Below, in pieces: positions 16,855 to 25,739 of a stretch of 64,000 nt of DNA. Source of the DNA: Streptomyces sp. NBC_00083 (GTDB taxonomy: Bacteria; Actinomycetota; Actinomycetes; Streptomycetales; Streptomycetaceae); contig NZ_JAPELY010000005.1 in the NCBI RefSeq assembly GCF_026343295.1, positions 1 to 64,000 on the forward strand. Direction: 5' to 3'. The translations under genes and the position numbers were made by a program. The stretch's first letter is position 1. Each line of letters opens with the position of its first letter. The notes under the pieces are model-generated. The model made no database searches. It had not been told where the DNA came from and worked only from the letters and a program-made list of their open reading frames with translations.

Positions 16855-17952
16855 GTGACCATCACCCCCGACCAGCTGCCCGATCCGCACCGGCCACCTT
16901 CGGCGGAGGCCGGCTTCGACGCCCACGTCCGCGCCATGATGGCCTGGCACTTCGACGACCGCACGGGCTCACCGTTCTGGCTGGCCCGCCGCGCGCAGCT
17001 GGGCTTCGACCCGCGCACCGACGTCACCGGCGCGCACGATCTGCTCCGCTTCCCCGATGTCAGCCGCGACCTGCGCACCACCCCCGCGGCCGACCTCATA
17101 CCCGCGGGAGCCGCACCCGGGCAGGCCTTCCGCGTCTTCGAGTCGGGCGGCACCACCGGCGCACCCAAGCGGATCGTCGACGGCGCCTACCGCTCCCGGA
17201 TGGGGGTCTGGACCCGGCGGCTGCTGACCCGGCACGGCGTACCCGAGACCGGCGATTGGCTGCACCTGGGCCCCACCGGCCCGCATGTGGTCGCCTTCGA
17301 CACCTCCCGCTACGCCGAGCCCTCCGGCGGCCTGTGCCACACCGTCGACCTCGACCCGCGCTGGGTCAAACGCCTGCTGGGCGCCGGGCGGCAGCAGGAG
17401 GCCGACGACTACATCGACCACCTCCTCGACCAGGCCCGCGAGGTCCTGCTGAGCCAGCCGGTGCGCGTCCTGAGCACCACACCCCCGCTGATCGAGGCCA
17501 TCTGCGCCCGGCCCGACCTGTACGAACTCGTCGCGTCGCGCGTCCAGGCCATCATCTGGGCCGGCACCTCCTTCAGCCCCGAAAGCCTGCGGCTGGTCCA
17601 GGAGGACTTCTTCCCCGACGCCCGCGTGGTCGGCATCTACGGCAACAGCCTCATGGGCGTGGCCCCCCAGCGCGTACGGACACCCCAGGACAGCTACCCG
17701 TGCGTCTTCGAGCCGTTCGCCGAGACCACCCGCCTGGACCTGGTCGACGAGGCCGGCGAGCAGGTCGGGTACGGCGAGCGCGGCCGGGTCCGGCTGCACC
17801 TGGTCAGCGAGGAGATGTTCCTGCCCAACGTGCTGGAACGCGACAGCGCCGTCAGGGTCCCGCCGTCCGTGGACGGCGGCGTCGACGGCCTCGCCGAGGT
17901 GACCAGCGTGGCGACCTTCGAGGACGCCGACGTCGTGGAGGGGGTGTACTGA
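16855..17952 (+). CDS. LuxE-like acyl-adenylating enzyme (aryl acid activation)
   Basis: AMP-forming enzyme of 365 residues, shorter than full ANL ligases and like LuxE/PaaK-type and phenazine-cluster activators. FESGGTTGAPKRI (95-107) is the P-loop and GIYGNSLMGV is the aromatic A5-like motif. GTG start at 16855. Its stop directly abuts the LuxC-like gene with no gap, so the pair is translated together, as LuxE and LuxC work together. I infer that it activates a carboxylic acid, probably an aryl acid from this cluster, and passes it to the reductase. Confidence 0.75.
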   Translation: MTITPDQLPDPHRPPSAEAGFDAHVRAMMAWHFDDRTGSPFWLARRAQLGFDPRTDVTGAHDLLRFPDVSRDLRTTPAADLIPAGAAPGQAFRVFESGGTTGAPKRIVDGAYRSRMGVWTRRLLTRHGVPETGDWLHLGPTGPHVVAFDTSRYAEPSGGLCHTVDLDPRWVKRLLGAGRQQEADDYIDHLLDQAREVLLSQPVRVLSTTPPLIEAICARPDLYELVASRVQAIIWAGTSFSPESLRLVQEDFFPDARVVGIYGNSLMGVAPQRVRTPQDSYPCVFEPFAETTRLDLVDEAGEQVGYGERGRVRLHLVSEEMFLPNVLERDSAVRVPPSVDGGVDGLAEVTSVATFEDADVVEGVY

Positions 17953-19305
17953 GTGCTCGCCATCGACCCCTTCGTCGCCGGTGAGAGCCGGCCGAGCGCC
18001 GACCGCGCCGTCCTGCGGGACGTGCACGGCGAACCGCTCGCCGATGTCGGCCTCGCCCCGCGGCTCGCCGCGCAGGCCGCCGTCGACCGGCTGCGCCGGC
18101 TCGCCGACGGTCTGCCGCCCGAGCCCGAGGTCTTCCGCACCGCCGCGCGGCTGTTCGCCACGGCCGAGCTGGACGGCGAGAGCCCCGACGCCTACGTGCA
18201 CCGCACCGTGCGCGGTACGGGACTCGCGTCCACCACGGTCCGGCGCGCCCTGACGGACATGGCCACCGAGATCGAGGCGCTGCCCGCGGCCGCCGCCGCG
18301 GAGCTGCCCGCCGCGCGACTGCGTCCGACCCACCGCGTCCACCGGGCGCCCTCCGGCCGGATCTTCACGGCCGTGATGGCGAGCAACCACCCGCTGCCGC
18401 ACGCCACTTGGGTGCAGCCGCTCTACCACGGCTACAGCGTCGTCGTACGGCCCGGCAGCCGCGACCCGTTCACGCCGCGCCGGCTGGCCGCCGCCCTGCT
18501 CACCGCCGGACTGCCGCCGGAGAAGCTGGCGTTGCTGCCGAGTCCGCACGCCGTCGGATCGTTCCTCCTGAACGCCGCCGACCGGGGCATCGTCTACGGC
18601 AACGACCAGGCGGTGAGCGCCTGGGCCGATCACGCCCGGGTGGCCACCCGCGGCCCCGGTCGCTCCCGGGCGCTGCTCGACGCGCCCCTGACCGATGCCC
18701 TCCTGGATCACCTGGCCCTGAGCGCCGCCTTCGACGGCGGCACCCGGTGCACCAACCTCTCCGCCGTCTTGACCAGCAACGACGTCCACGCCACCGCGTC
18801 CGCTCTCGCCGAACGGCTGGCACGCATCCCGGTGCTGCCGGCCCTGGACCCGCGCAGCGAGCTGCTCGTCGTGGGCCACGAGCGCGCCGACGCGCTGCGC
18901 CGGCAGATGGCGAAGCTGGCCACCGAACTCGGCGACCACAGCACCCCGCTGTACGGCGACGACTTCCTCGTCGACCTCGGCGACGGCTCCTTCCTGCCGC
19001 GCCCGATGGTCCTGGCCGCCGACCGCGCCGACCATCCGGCCGTCGGTACGGAGCTGGCGTTCCCGTTCGTCGTGGTCGCCCCCTGGAGCCCGGCCGACGG
19101 CATCGCGCCGCTGCGGCCCTCGCTCGTGCTCAACCTGCTGACCGACAACGCCGAGATCACCGGCCGGGCGCTGCTCGACCCGTCCGTACGGAAGATCACC
19201 GACGGCGCCGTCCTGCCCTGGGAGCCGGTGCCGGGCATGCCGCACGACGGCAACTACACCGCGTTCCTCCTGGACGCCAAGGGCGTCGTCACCCCGGCCG
19301 GCTGA
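17953..19305 (+). CDS. LuxC-like acyl-CoA/acyl-protein reductase (aldehyde-forming)
   Basis: Aldehyde-dehydrogenase-fold reductase, 450 residues, related to LuxC acyl-CoA reductases. The family would form an acyl thioester on the Cys in GGTRCTNLSAV (Cys266) and reduce it with NADPH to an aldehyde; ASNHP (Asn145 region) sits where the oxyanion Asn is expected. GTG 17953 follows the previous stop at once. With the LuxE-like partner it should convert an acid to an aldehyde, a two-protein replacement for a carboxylic acid reductase. Direction (reduction) is inferred from the partner. Confidence 0.78.
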   Translation: MLAIDPFVAGESRPSADRAVLRDVHGEPLADVGLAPRLAAQAAVDRLRRLADGLPPEPEVFRTAARLFATAELDGESPDAYVHRTVRGTGLASTTVRRALTDMATEIEALPAAAAAELPAARLRPTHRVHRAPSGRIFTAVMASNHPLPHATWVQPLYHGYSVVVRPGSRDPFTPRRLAAALLTAGLPPEKLALLPSPHAVGSFLLNAADRGIVYGNDQAVSAWADHARVATRGPGRSRALLDAPLTDALLDHLALSAAFDGGTRCTNLSAVLTSNDVHATASALAERLARIPVLPALDPRSELLVVGHERADALRRQMAKLATELGDHSTPLYGDDFLVDLGDGSFLPRPMVLAADRADHPAVGTELAFPFVVVAPWSPADGIAPLRPSLVLNLLTDNAEITGRALLDPSVRKITDGAVLPWEPVPGMPHDGNYTAFLLDAKGVVTPAG

Positions 19306-19352
19306 GCCGGCCCCTTCCCCCCACCGTTCACCACACGATCGGGAGTGTTCAC

Positions 19353-20552
19353 ATGTCCAGATCAACCAGGACGGCCGTGCCCGCGTCCGCGCGCTTCGCA
19401 CGGCTGCCCTCGCTGACCGGCATGCGGTTCTTCGCCGCGTTCCTGGTTTTCTCCTTCCACTCCACGCTGCCGCCCTACACGCCGTTCAGCGGCGGCAGCG
19501 CCGAAGCGGTCACGCACGCCGTCAGCAAGGCGGGCTGGCTGGGCGTCGGGTTCTTCTTCGTGCTCAGCGGGTTCGTACTGACCTGGTCGGCACGGCCGGG
19601 CGACCGGCCCCGGCAGTTCTGGCGGCGCCGCCTGGTCAAGATCTACCCCAACCACGTGGTGACCTTCGTCGCCGCGCTGGTGCTGTTCGCCTGGGCCAAG
19701 AACACCTGGAAGCAGGAGCTGCCCAACCTGTTCCTGCTGCACACGTGGATACCGGACGCGAAGACGTTCCAGAGCGTCAACCCGCCCAGCTGGTCGCTCT
19801 CCGTGGAGATCATCTTCTACCTCTGCTTCCCCTGGCTGCACCGGATGATCCAGCGCATCAGGCCGGAGCGGCTGTGGCTGTGGGTGGGCATCCTCACCGC
19901 CGCCGTGTTCGCCGTCCCGGCCATCGCGTACGCCGTCCTGCCCGGCTCCCCCACCATGCCGCTCGGGTTCAAGGCGTCGGTGTGGCAGTACTGGTTCGTC
20001 TGGCAGCTGCCGCCGTTCCGGATGCTGGAGTTCGCGGTGGGCATCCTGATGGCCCGCATCGTCATGACCGGCCGCTGGATCAACTTCCCGGTCGTCCCGG
20101 CGCTGCTCCTGGTCGCCGTCGCCTACGTGGTCGAGCTGCGGGTGCCGTGGCTGTACGGGATGAGCGCCGTGACGCTGGTCCCGGTCGCGCTGCTGATCGC
20201 CGCGATGGCCACGACCGACATCGCGGGCCGGCGCTCGATCCTGCGCAACCGGGTCTGTGTGTGGCTCGGCGAAGTCTCGTTCGCCTTCTACCTTGTCCAC
20301 GACATCACCGTGCACGTCTTCGTCGACCGCTTCGGCCTCAGCCCGGTGCACAGCGCCCCGGCAGCGGCCGGGCTGCTCGCCGCGGAGGCGGCCATCAGCG
20401 TCTTCTTCTCCTGGCTCCTGCACATCGGTGTGGAGCTGCCGCTGATGAACCGCTTCGGGCGCACCCGCCCGCCGCTGCCGCGCAACACCGCGACCGGCAC
20501 CGGCGGCACCGAGCCCGACAACAAGCCGGTCGAAGCCGCGCGGGCGCACTGA
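19353..20552 (+). CDS. Membrane acyltransferase (acyltransferase-3 family)
   Basis: Integral membrane O-acyltransferase, 399 residues with about ten membrane segments. Arg25-x10-His36 (MRFFAAFLVFSFHS) is the family signature, and SWSLSVEIIFY is the second conserved block. Relatives in macrolide, saccharide and glycopeptide pathways acylate hydroxyl groups. ATG 19353 chosen. The C-terminal tail is hydrophilic. It probably decorates the product with an acyl group at the membrane. A hairpin right after the stop may end this operon. Confidence 0.88.
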   Translation: MSRSTRTAVPASARFARLPSLTGMRFFAAFLVFSFHSTLPPYTPFSGGSAEAVTHAVSKAGWLGVGFFFVLSGFVLTWSARPGDRPRQFWRRRLVKIYPNHVVTFVAALVLFAWAKNTWKQELPNLFLLHTWIPDAKTFQSVNPPSWSLSVEIIFYLCFPWLHRMIQRIRPERLWLWVGILTAAVFAVPAIAYAVLPGSPTMPLGFKASVWQYWFVWQLPPFRMLEFAVGILMARIVMTGRWINFPVVPALLLVAVAYVVELRVPWLYGMSAVTLVPVALLIAAMATTDIAGRRSILRNRVCVWLGEVSFAFYLVHDITVHVFVDRFGLSPVHSAPAAAGLLAAEAAISVFFSWLLHIGVELPLMNRFGRTRPPLPRNTATGTGGTEPDNKPVEAARAH

Positions 20553-20555
20553 TCC

Positions 20556-20584
20556 GCGCGGCACCCCGGCCGGGGTGGCCGCGC
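20556..20584 (+). terminator. GC hairpin after the acyltransferase gene
   Basis: GCGCGGCACCCCGG pairs with CCGGGGTGGCCGCGC with one bulged G, starting three bases after the stop. A strong stem; a loop would have to open at its tip. Probably terminates or attenuates the 12036-20552 operon. Confidence 0.5.
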
Positions 20585-20677
20585 CGTCTCCCCCGCGCGC
20601 GGCCACCCCTCACCGCACTCGTGCGCACGCCGGACGATCCCCCTCCAGCACACCAAGGGCAGCCCAGGAGACCCATC

Positions 20678-21193
20678 ATGACCACGCTCCAGTCGACGGC
20701 CGAACTGAGTGCCAGCACCCGGATGCTGCTGGCCTGCGACGGCTCCACCACCCTGCTTCTGCAGGCCCTCACCGGCCACGACCTGTCGATCCGGGTCGAC
20801 GCGCAGGGAGACACCCCGGCGGGCCGGCTCCCGCACGGCATCCGTTCCGTGCTCTCCCTCGTGGACACCGCCGTCGTCCTGGAGCGCCGCTCCTGCCTGG
20901 TGACCGCCGAGCAGGAGGTGGTCAGCATCAACCGGGTGGTGTTCGACGCGACCGCCCGCAGCCGGATGGGGGTGCCCGACTCGCTCACCCCCATCGGCCT
21001 GCAACTGCGCGACCAGCACGTGCACCAGCACCGTGAGCAGCTGTCCACCGGACTCATGCGCTGGCGCGACAGCCTCACCGAGCAGTGGGTGGACTCCGCG
21101 TTCAAGGAGTACGTCATCCACTACGCCGTCGGCGGACGGGCCTACGTGCACGAGCAGTTCAACCCGCACGTCGTCCAGCTCGCCGACGACTAG
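20678..21193 (+). CDS. Chorismate pyruvate-lyase-like protein (DUF98 type)
   Basis: A 171-residue protein similar in layout to the DUF98/Rv2949c family, which cleaves chorismate to pyruvate and 4-hydroxybenzoate. Family-like blocks are RMLLACDGSTTLLLQALTG (19-37), the ERRSCLVTA strand, INRVVFD, and PIGLQLRDQ followed by a helical end. AGGAG precedes ATG 20678. The next gene is a DAHP synthase, the entry enzyme of the shikimate route, which strongly supports a chorismate-consuming step here. 4-hydroxybenzoate is the expected product; 3-hydroxybenzoate would need a different fold. Confidence 0.75.
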   Translation: MTTLQSTAELSASTRMLLACDGSTTLLLQALTGHDLSIRVDAQGDTPAGRLPHGIRSVLSLVDTAVVLERRSCLVTAEQEVVSINRVVFDATARSRMGVPDSLTPIGLQLRDQHVHQHREQLSTGLMRWRDSLTEQWVDSAFKEYVIHYAVGGRAYVHEQFNPHVVQLADD

Positions 21194-21245
21194 GCCCGCG
21201 TCGTCGCCCGCCTGATCGCCGTTTCGACACAGCGAAGGAACTGTC

Positions 21246-22478
21246 ATGCCCCAGGCTCTTACGGCCGCCGAAGAAGCGGCCCGCACTCCGCATTCCCACG
21301 CCGGAGACCAGACCGGCTGGCGCTTCTACCGCGCGGGCCAGCAGCCCTCCTGGGCGGATCCGGCCCGGCGCGACGAGGTCTGCGCCGACCTCTCGGGCCG
21401 TCCCGTCCTCACCCGGCTGCCCGACCTGCTCCACCTGCGCGACCACCTCGCCGCCGTCGCGGCCGGCGAGGGCCATGTGCTCCAGGCCGGCGACTGCGCG
21501 GAGGACTTCGCGCAGTGCACGCCCGAGCACACCGCCCACCGGGAACGGGCCCTCGCGCGCCTCGCCGGCGCCATCGCCGCCCCGACCGGGCTGCCGGTCG
21601 TCCGGATCGGCCGGCTGGCCGGCCAGTTCGCCAAGCCCCGGTCCGCTCCCACGGAGGACGTGGACGGCCGCCCGCTGCCGGCCTTCCGCGGCCACATCGT
21701 CAACTCCGAGTCCCCCGACCCGGCGGCCCGCAGGCACGACCCCGACCGCATGCTGCGCGCCTACCGGGCCGCCAAGACGGTGGCCGACGCCCTCGACGGG
21801 CGCCGGGGCCACGGCCCGGTGGACGCGGAACGCACCTGGATCAGCCATGAAGCCCTGGTGATGGACTACGAGACGGCCCTGGTGCGGTTCGACGAGTCCG
21901 CGGGCGGCTGGTACCTCGGCTCCACCCACCTGCCGTGGATAGGCGAGCGCACCCGGCACAGCGAGGGCGCGCACGTCCGGCTGCTCGCGGACGTCATGAA
22001 CCCCGTCGCCTGCAAGGTGAGCGGCACGGCGAAGGTCGGGGACCTGCTCGACGTGGTGGAGCGGCTCGACCCCCGGCGCGAGCCCGGCCGCCTGACGCTG
22101 ATCGCGCGGTTCGGCAAGGACGACGTACGCACCCTGCTGCCGCCCCTCGCGCGGGCCGTGCAGAACGCGGGCCACCCCGTCGTCTGGCTCTGCGACCCGA
22201 TGCACGGCAACACCTACAAGGCGGCGAACGGGCTCAAGACCCGGCGCCTGGACGACATCCAGGCCGAGATCCGGGGCTTCATCTCCGCGCTGCGCGGGGT
22301 GGGGGTGCGCCCCGGCGGCCTGCATCTGGAGACCGCGGCCGAGGACGTCACCGAGTGCGTGGGCGCCGACGTGCCGGACGAGGCGGCCCTCGTGGCGCGC
22401 TACACCAGCCTCTGCGACCCCCGGCTCAATCCGGTGCAGGCGGGCCTGGCCGTCGACACCTTCGTGTCGGCCCTGTAG
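21246..22478 (+). CDS. Class II DAHP synthase (3-deoxy-7-phosphoheptulonate synthase)
   Basis: Condenses phosphoenolpyruvate and erythrose 4-phosphate, the first shikimate step. It is 410 residues; the primary actinobacterial enzyme is about 450-460, so this is a short secondary-metabolism copy. Motifs: QAGDCAED with metal-binding Cys84, RIGRLAGQFAKPRS for phosphate binding, STHLPWIGERTR, and WLCDPMHGNTY with metal His/Asp. GAAGGAA precedes ATG 21246. As in other aromatic-starter clusters, a dedicated copy lifts chorismate supply for the lyase gene just upstream and may escape feedback inhibition. Confidence 0.95.
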   Translation: MPQALTAAEEAARTPHSHAGDQTGWRFYRAGQQPSWADPARRDEVCADLSGRPVLTRLPDLLHLRDHLAAVAAGEGHVLQAGDCAEDFAQCTPEHTAHRERALARLAGAIAAPTGLPVVRIGRLAGQFAKPRSAPTEDVDGRPLPAFRGHIVNSESPDPAARRHDPDRMLRAYRAAKTVADALDGRRGHGPVDAERTWISHEALVMDYETALVRFDESAGGWYLGSTHLPWIGERTRHSEGAHVRLLADVMNPVACKVSGTAKVGDLLDVVERLDPRREPGRLTLIARFGKDDVRTLLPPLARAVQNAGHPVVWLCDPMHGNTYKAANGLKTRRLDDIQAEIRGFISALRGVGVRPGGLHLETAAEDVTECVGADVPDEAALVARYTSLCDPRLNPVQAGLAVDTFVSAL

Positions 22479-22493
22479 AGGAGACCTCCCATC
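22479..22493 (+). promoter_or_regulatory. Ribosome site placed for an AUC start codon
   Basis: AGGAG at 22479-22483 lies seven bases before ATC at 22491. No ATG, GTG, TTG or CTG occurs in this frame between the TAG at 22476 and TTG 22593, and the kinase P-loop lies in that interval. The site therefore implies initiation at ATC, or a single-base error in ATG. Confidence 0.6.
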
Positions 22494-23138
22494 GACCTCG
22501 CCACCGGGCACCCGCCCTTCTGCGTACTCCTTGGCCCCGATTACTCGGGCAAGTCCTCGGCCCTCGACCAACTCGCCCGCACCACACCCCAGTTGTGCTT
22601 CCTCTCCGTGGACGACACCCGTCTCGCCCCGGAGCACGCCCTCATCGGCCGACTGCGCAGGAACGTCGTCAAGGACGTGGCGCCGCACCGCGGCGCCTGG
22701 TCCCCGGAGTTCCTCGCCACCCTGCTCCAGACCGCCGTCGTCCACCTGCGCGACCAGTTGCTGCGCACCGACGCCGGCACCCCCGTCGTCGTCGACTCCT
22801 ACTACTACAAGCTGCTGGCGAAGTGCCGGCTCGCCGGGGCCGGCGGGAGCCCCCTGCTCGCCTGGTGGCGCACCTTCCCCCGGCCGGACCGGGTGATCTA
22901 CCTCGACGTACCGCCCGAGACGACCTGGCAGCGCAGCCGGCAGGGCGCCGACCTCAACCTCCTGGAGCACTACGGGCCGCGGCCGGACCGGGACGGATTC
23001 CGGCGCTACCAGACCGACCTGGCTCGGGCCATGCGCGACGAGATCCAGGACCTGCCCGTCACCGTCATCGACGAGACGGGCCCGCTGGAGCCCACCGCGG
23101 CGGCGATACGAGAGGTGCTCACCCATGAGTTTGGCTGA
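22491..23138 (+). CDS. Thymidylate-kinase-like P-loop kinase with non-standard start
   Basis: P-loop NTPase, 215 residues from the inferred ATC start. Walker A is LLGPDYSGKSS (G15, G20-K21-S22). VVDSYYYKLLAKC is the DR(Y)-like block and VIYLDVPPETTWQR the strand plus lid region of dTMP kinase relatives. Starting at the first standard codon (TTG 22593) would delete Walker A, so the longer form is favoured. Between DAHP synthase and GH3 ligase, it may phosphorylate a small molecule rather than dTMP. It overlaps the GH3 gene by 14 bases. Confidence 0.75.
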   Translation: MDLATGHPPFCVLLGPDYSGKSSALDQLARTTPQLCFLSVDDTRLAPEHALIGRLRRNVVKDVAPHRGAWSPEFLATLLQTAVVHLRDQLLRTDAGTPVVVDSYYYKLLAKCRLAGAGGSPLLAWWRTFPRPDRVIYLDVPPETTWQRSRQGADLNLLEHYGPRPDRDGFRRYQTDLARAMRDEIQDLPVTVIDETGPLEPTAAAIREVLTHEFG

Positions 23139-24837
23139 AGCCTGGGCCGACCCCGCCCGCCTGCGGCGCTACCGCGAGCGCGTGTTCGCCGAACGGCACG
23201 CCCTGCGCGCCGCGTTCGCCGATCCGGCCGGCCACCAGCGGCGGGTGCTGCGCGACCTGCTGGAGTTCAACGCCGGTACGCAGTACGGGAAGCGGCACGG
23301 CTTCGGCCGCGTCCGCACCCTCGACGAGTACCGCCGCGCGGTGCCCGTCCAGACGTACGCCGATCTCGAACCGTGGATCGAGCGGGCGGCGGGCGGCGAG
23401 CGGAACGTCCTGAGCGCCGACCACCCCGCGGTGTTCTTCACCAGCAGCGGCAGCACCGGCGCCCACAAGAAGATCCCGGTCACCCCCCGCTTCATGCGCA
23501 CGACCTTCTTCCCCTTCTACTACGCCGCGTGGGCGCCGCTCATCGAGCACTTCCCGGACGTCCTCGACTCCCCCGACGCGGTCCTCAACCTCAAGCACGA
23601 CCCCGTCGCGGCCCCGCCCACCACCGCCTCCGGAAAGCCCCATGTCGGCGCCAGCCAGGTCGACTTCGGGGCGGCCTTCGGCGAGCCGCTGTCCGCGGAG
23701 CCCGGCACCGGCGCCCCCTGGGCGACGCTCGGCGTGCCCGTCGCGGCGGACCGGCACGCGGAGAAGATGTACCTGCGGCTGCGCCTCGCGGTGGAGAGCG
23801 ACGTGCGCTGCGTCATCGGCATCAACCCGGCGATGGTGGCCGCCGTGCCGTACCAGCTGAACCTGTGGTGGCCCCGCATCGTCAAGGAGGTCCGCGACGG
23901 CACCCTCGGCGGGGTGCCGTACCGCGCCCCCAACCCCGCCCGCGCCACCGAACTCGAACGCCTCGCCCACCGCCACGGCACCGTCCGGCCGTCCCACATC
24001 TGGCCCCGCATGCGCGCGCTGTTCTGCTGGACCACCGGGATGGCCTCGCTGTACCTCCCGCGGCTGCGCGCCGACTTCGGGCCCGACGTCGCCGCGCTGC
24101 CCGCCCCGGTGGCCGCGTCCGAAGGCCCGGTGGGCGTCGCCCTCGACCGGCACCCCGGCGCCGGCAGCCTCGTGGTGAACGCCGCGGTGTACGAGTTCGC
24201 CGACGCCGACCAGGACCTCGGCCCCGACACCGCCACCCTGCACCCCCACGAGCTGGAGGCGGACCGCGACTACCACGTGGTGTTCAGCCACGTCGGCGGG
24301 CTCTACCGGTACGCGGGCGGCGACGTCGTGCGCGTCGTCGACCACCGGGGCGGCGTCCCCCGGCTCGCCTACACCGGCCGCGCGGCCCGCTCCGACCACG
24401 CGGGCGAGCGGCTGCGCGACGGCCACGTCATCAGGGCCCTGCACAGCGCCTCGGACACCACCGGTCTCGAACTGCGCAACGCGGCCTGCCGGGTCACCGC
24501 ATCCCCGCACCGCCCGGCGGGCTACGTCTTCGCGGTCGCCCCGCGCACCCCCTGGAGCCAGGACGAGTCCGACCGCTTCACCGCCCTCCTCGACGAGGCC
24601 CTGGGGCGGGAGTCGGCCGGCTACCGCACGGCACGCGCCCAGGGCCGGCTCACCGCACCGGCGCTCCTCCCCCTGGACCCCGAGGCCTTCCTGCGCGACT
24701 GGCAGGCCCAGGTCGAGAGCGGCATCCGGCCCACCCAGGTCAAGGACCGGCTGTTCCGGCAGGACCCGGAGCAGTGGGCCCGGCTGACCGGGCGGGCCCC
24801 GGACGCCACGGCCGAGCGGCCCCCGGCCCGGCCGTGA
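23125..24837 (+). CDS. GH3-family acyl-adenylate ligase (amide/ester forming)
   Basis: A 570-residue homologue of plant GH3 enzymes, which adenylate a carboxylic acid and couple it to an amine, often an amino acid. FFTSSGSTGAHKKIP (105-119) is the ATP-binding loop, AASEGPVGVAL the central adenylate motif, and HVGGLYRYAGGDVVRV the signature GLYRYxxGD block; a C-terminal cap domain follows. Full length. Translationally coupled to the kinase (14-base overlap). In this cluster it is a candidate for joining an aryl or polyketide acid to an amine such as an amino acid or the C5N unit. No acceptor can be read from sequence. Confidence 0.85.
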   Translation: MSLAEAWADPARLRRYRERVFAERHALRAAFADPAGHQRRVLRDLLEFNAGTQYGKRHGFGRVRTLDEYRRAVPVQTYADLEPWIERAAGGERNVLSADHPAVFFTSSGSTGAHKKIPVTPRFMRTTFFPFYYAAWAPLIEHFPDVLDSPDAVLNLKHDPVAAPPTTASGKPHVGASQVDFGAAFGEPLSAEPGTGAPWATLGVPVAADRHAEKMYLRLRLAVESDVRCVIGINPAMVAAVPYQLNLWWPRIVKEVRDGTLGGVPYRAPNPARATELERLAHRHGTVRPSHIWPRMRALFCWTTGMASLYLPRLRADFGPDVAALPAPVAASEGPVGVALDRHPGAGSLVVNAAVYEFADADQDLGPDTATLHPHELEADRDYHVVFSHVGGLYRYAGGDVVRVVDHRGGVPRLAYTGRAARSDHAGERLRDGHVIRALHSASDTTGLELRNAACRVTASPHRPAGYVFAVAPRTPWSQDESDRFTALLDEALGRESAGYRTARAQGRLTAPALLPLDPEAFLRDWQAQVESGIRPTQVKDRLFRQDPEQWARLTGRAPDATAERPPARP

Positions 24838-24880
24838 CGCACCGCCACGCGCCGGCGCACCCCCCAACCGAAGGAGCGAC

Positions 24881-25738
24881 ATGAGCACATCACTGGACGC
24901 CGTCGAGCGCACCGCGCTCCTCACCGCCGCCCTGCGCGCCGCCGAGACCCGGCGCGCGGACCGGCTGTACGAGGACCCGTACGCCGCCGGCCTCGCCGGG
25001 GACATCGGGCCGGCGCTCCTCGCCGAGGTGCGCCGCGCCACCTTCCCGCCCGGCCGCGAGCGCACCCTGCCGAGCACCCCCGACTACAACGCGATCCGCA
25101 CCCGGTTCTTCGACGACTTCCTCCAGGAGGCGGCCGGGGACCCGGCCGCCCCGCAGATCGTGCTGGCCCCGGCCGGCATGGACTCCCGCGCCTACCGCCT
25201 CGACTGGCCCGAGCGGGTGCGGTGGTTCGAGGTCGACCGGCCGGCCGTCCTCACCCACAAGCACGAGCGGTTCGGGGGCGCCGAGCCGCGCGTGGACCAC
25301 CGATCGGTCGCCGTCGACCTCACCGCGCCCGACTGGGAGGCCCGCCTGGAGGCCTCGGGGTACGACCCGGCCGTCCCCTCCACCTGGCTGCTCGAAGGGC
25401 TGCTCTACTACATCCCCGAACCCGACGCCCACCGCATCCTGGAGCGGGTGGCCGCGATCTCGGCCCCCGGCAGCCGGATCGCCGCCGACATCGTCAACTC
25501 CGCCGCCCTGACCCTGCCCCACATGCGGGGCCTGCTCGACGTCTTCGCGGGCTGGGGGTGCCCCTGGCTGTTCGGCACGGACGAGCCGGAGGACCTCTTC
25601 GACCGGTACGGATTCGACGTGCGGGCGACCCAGCCCGGCGAGGCGGGCGCCGACTTCGGGCGCTGGCCCGACCCGGTGCCCCCGCGCGACGAGCGCGATG
25701 TGCGCCGGGTCTTCTTCGTCCACGGGCGGCGGCGCTGA
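24881..25738 (+). CDS. SAM-dependent O-methyltransferase, LCMT/PPM1 type
   Basis: A 285-residue methyltransferase of the leucine-carboxyl-methyltransferase-like family common in actinomycete secondary metabolism. Family blocks: TALLTAALRAAETRRADRL at the N terminus, YNAIRTRFFDD, VLAPAGMDSRAYRLDW as the SAM loop, FEVDRP, and LLEGLLYYIPEP. AAGGAGCGAC precedes ATG 24881. These enzymes usually methylate carboxyl or hydroxyl groups of small molecules. It is followed one base later by the flavoprotein gene, so the two are co-translated. Confidence 0.9.
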   Translation: MSTSLDAVERTALLTAALRAAETRRADRLYEDPYAAGLAGDIGPALLAEVRRATFPPGRERTLPSTPDYNAIRTRFFDDFLQEAAGDPAAPQIVLAPAGMDSRAYRLDWPERVRWFEVDRPAVLTHKHERFGGAEPRVDHRSVAVDLTAPDWEARLEASGYDPAVPSTWLLEGLLYYIPEPDAHRILERVAAISAPGSRIAADIVNSAALTLPHMRGLLDVFAGWGCPWLFGTDEPEDLFDRYGFDVRATQPGEAGADFGRWPDPVPPRDERDVRRVFFVHGRRR

Positions 25739-25739
25739 C

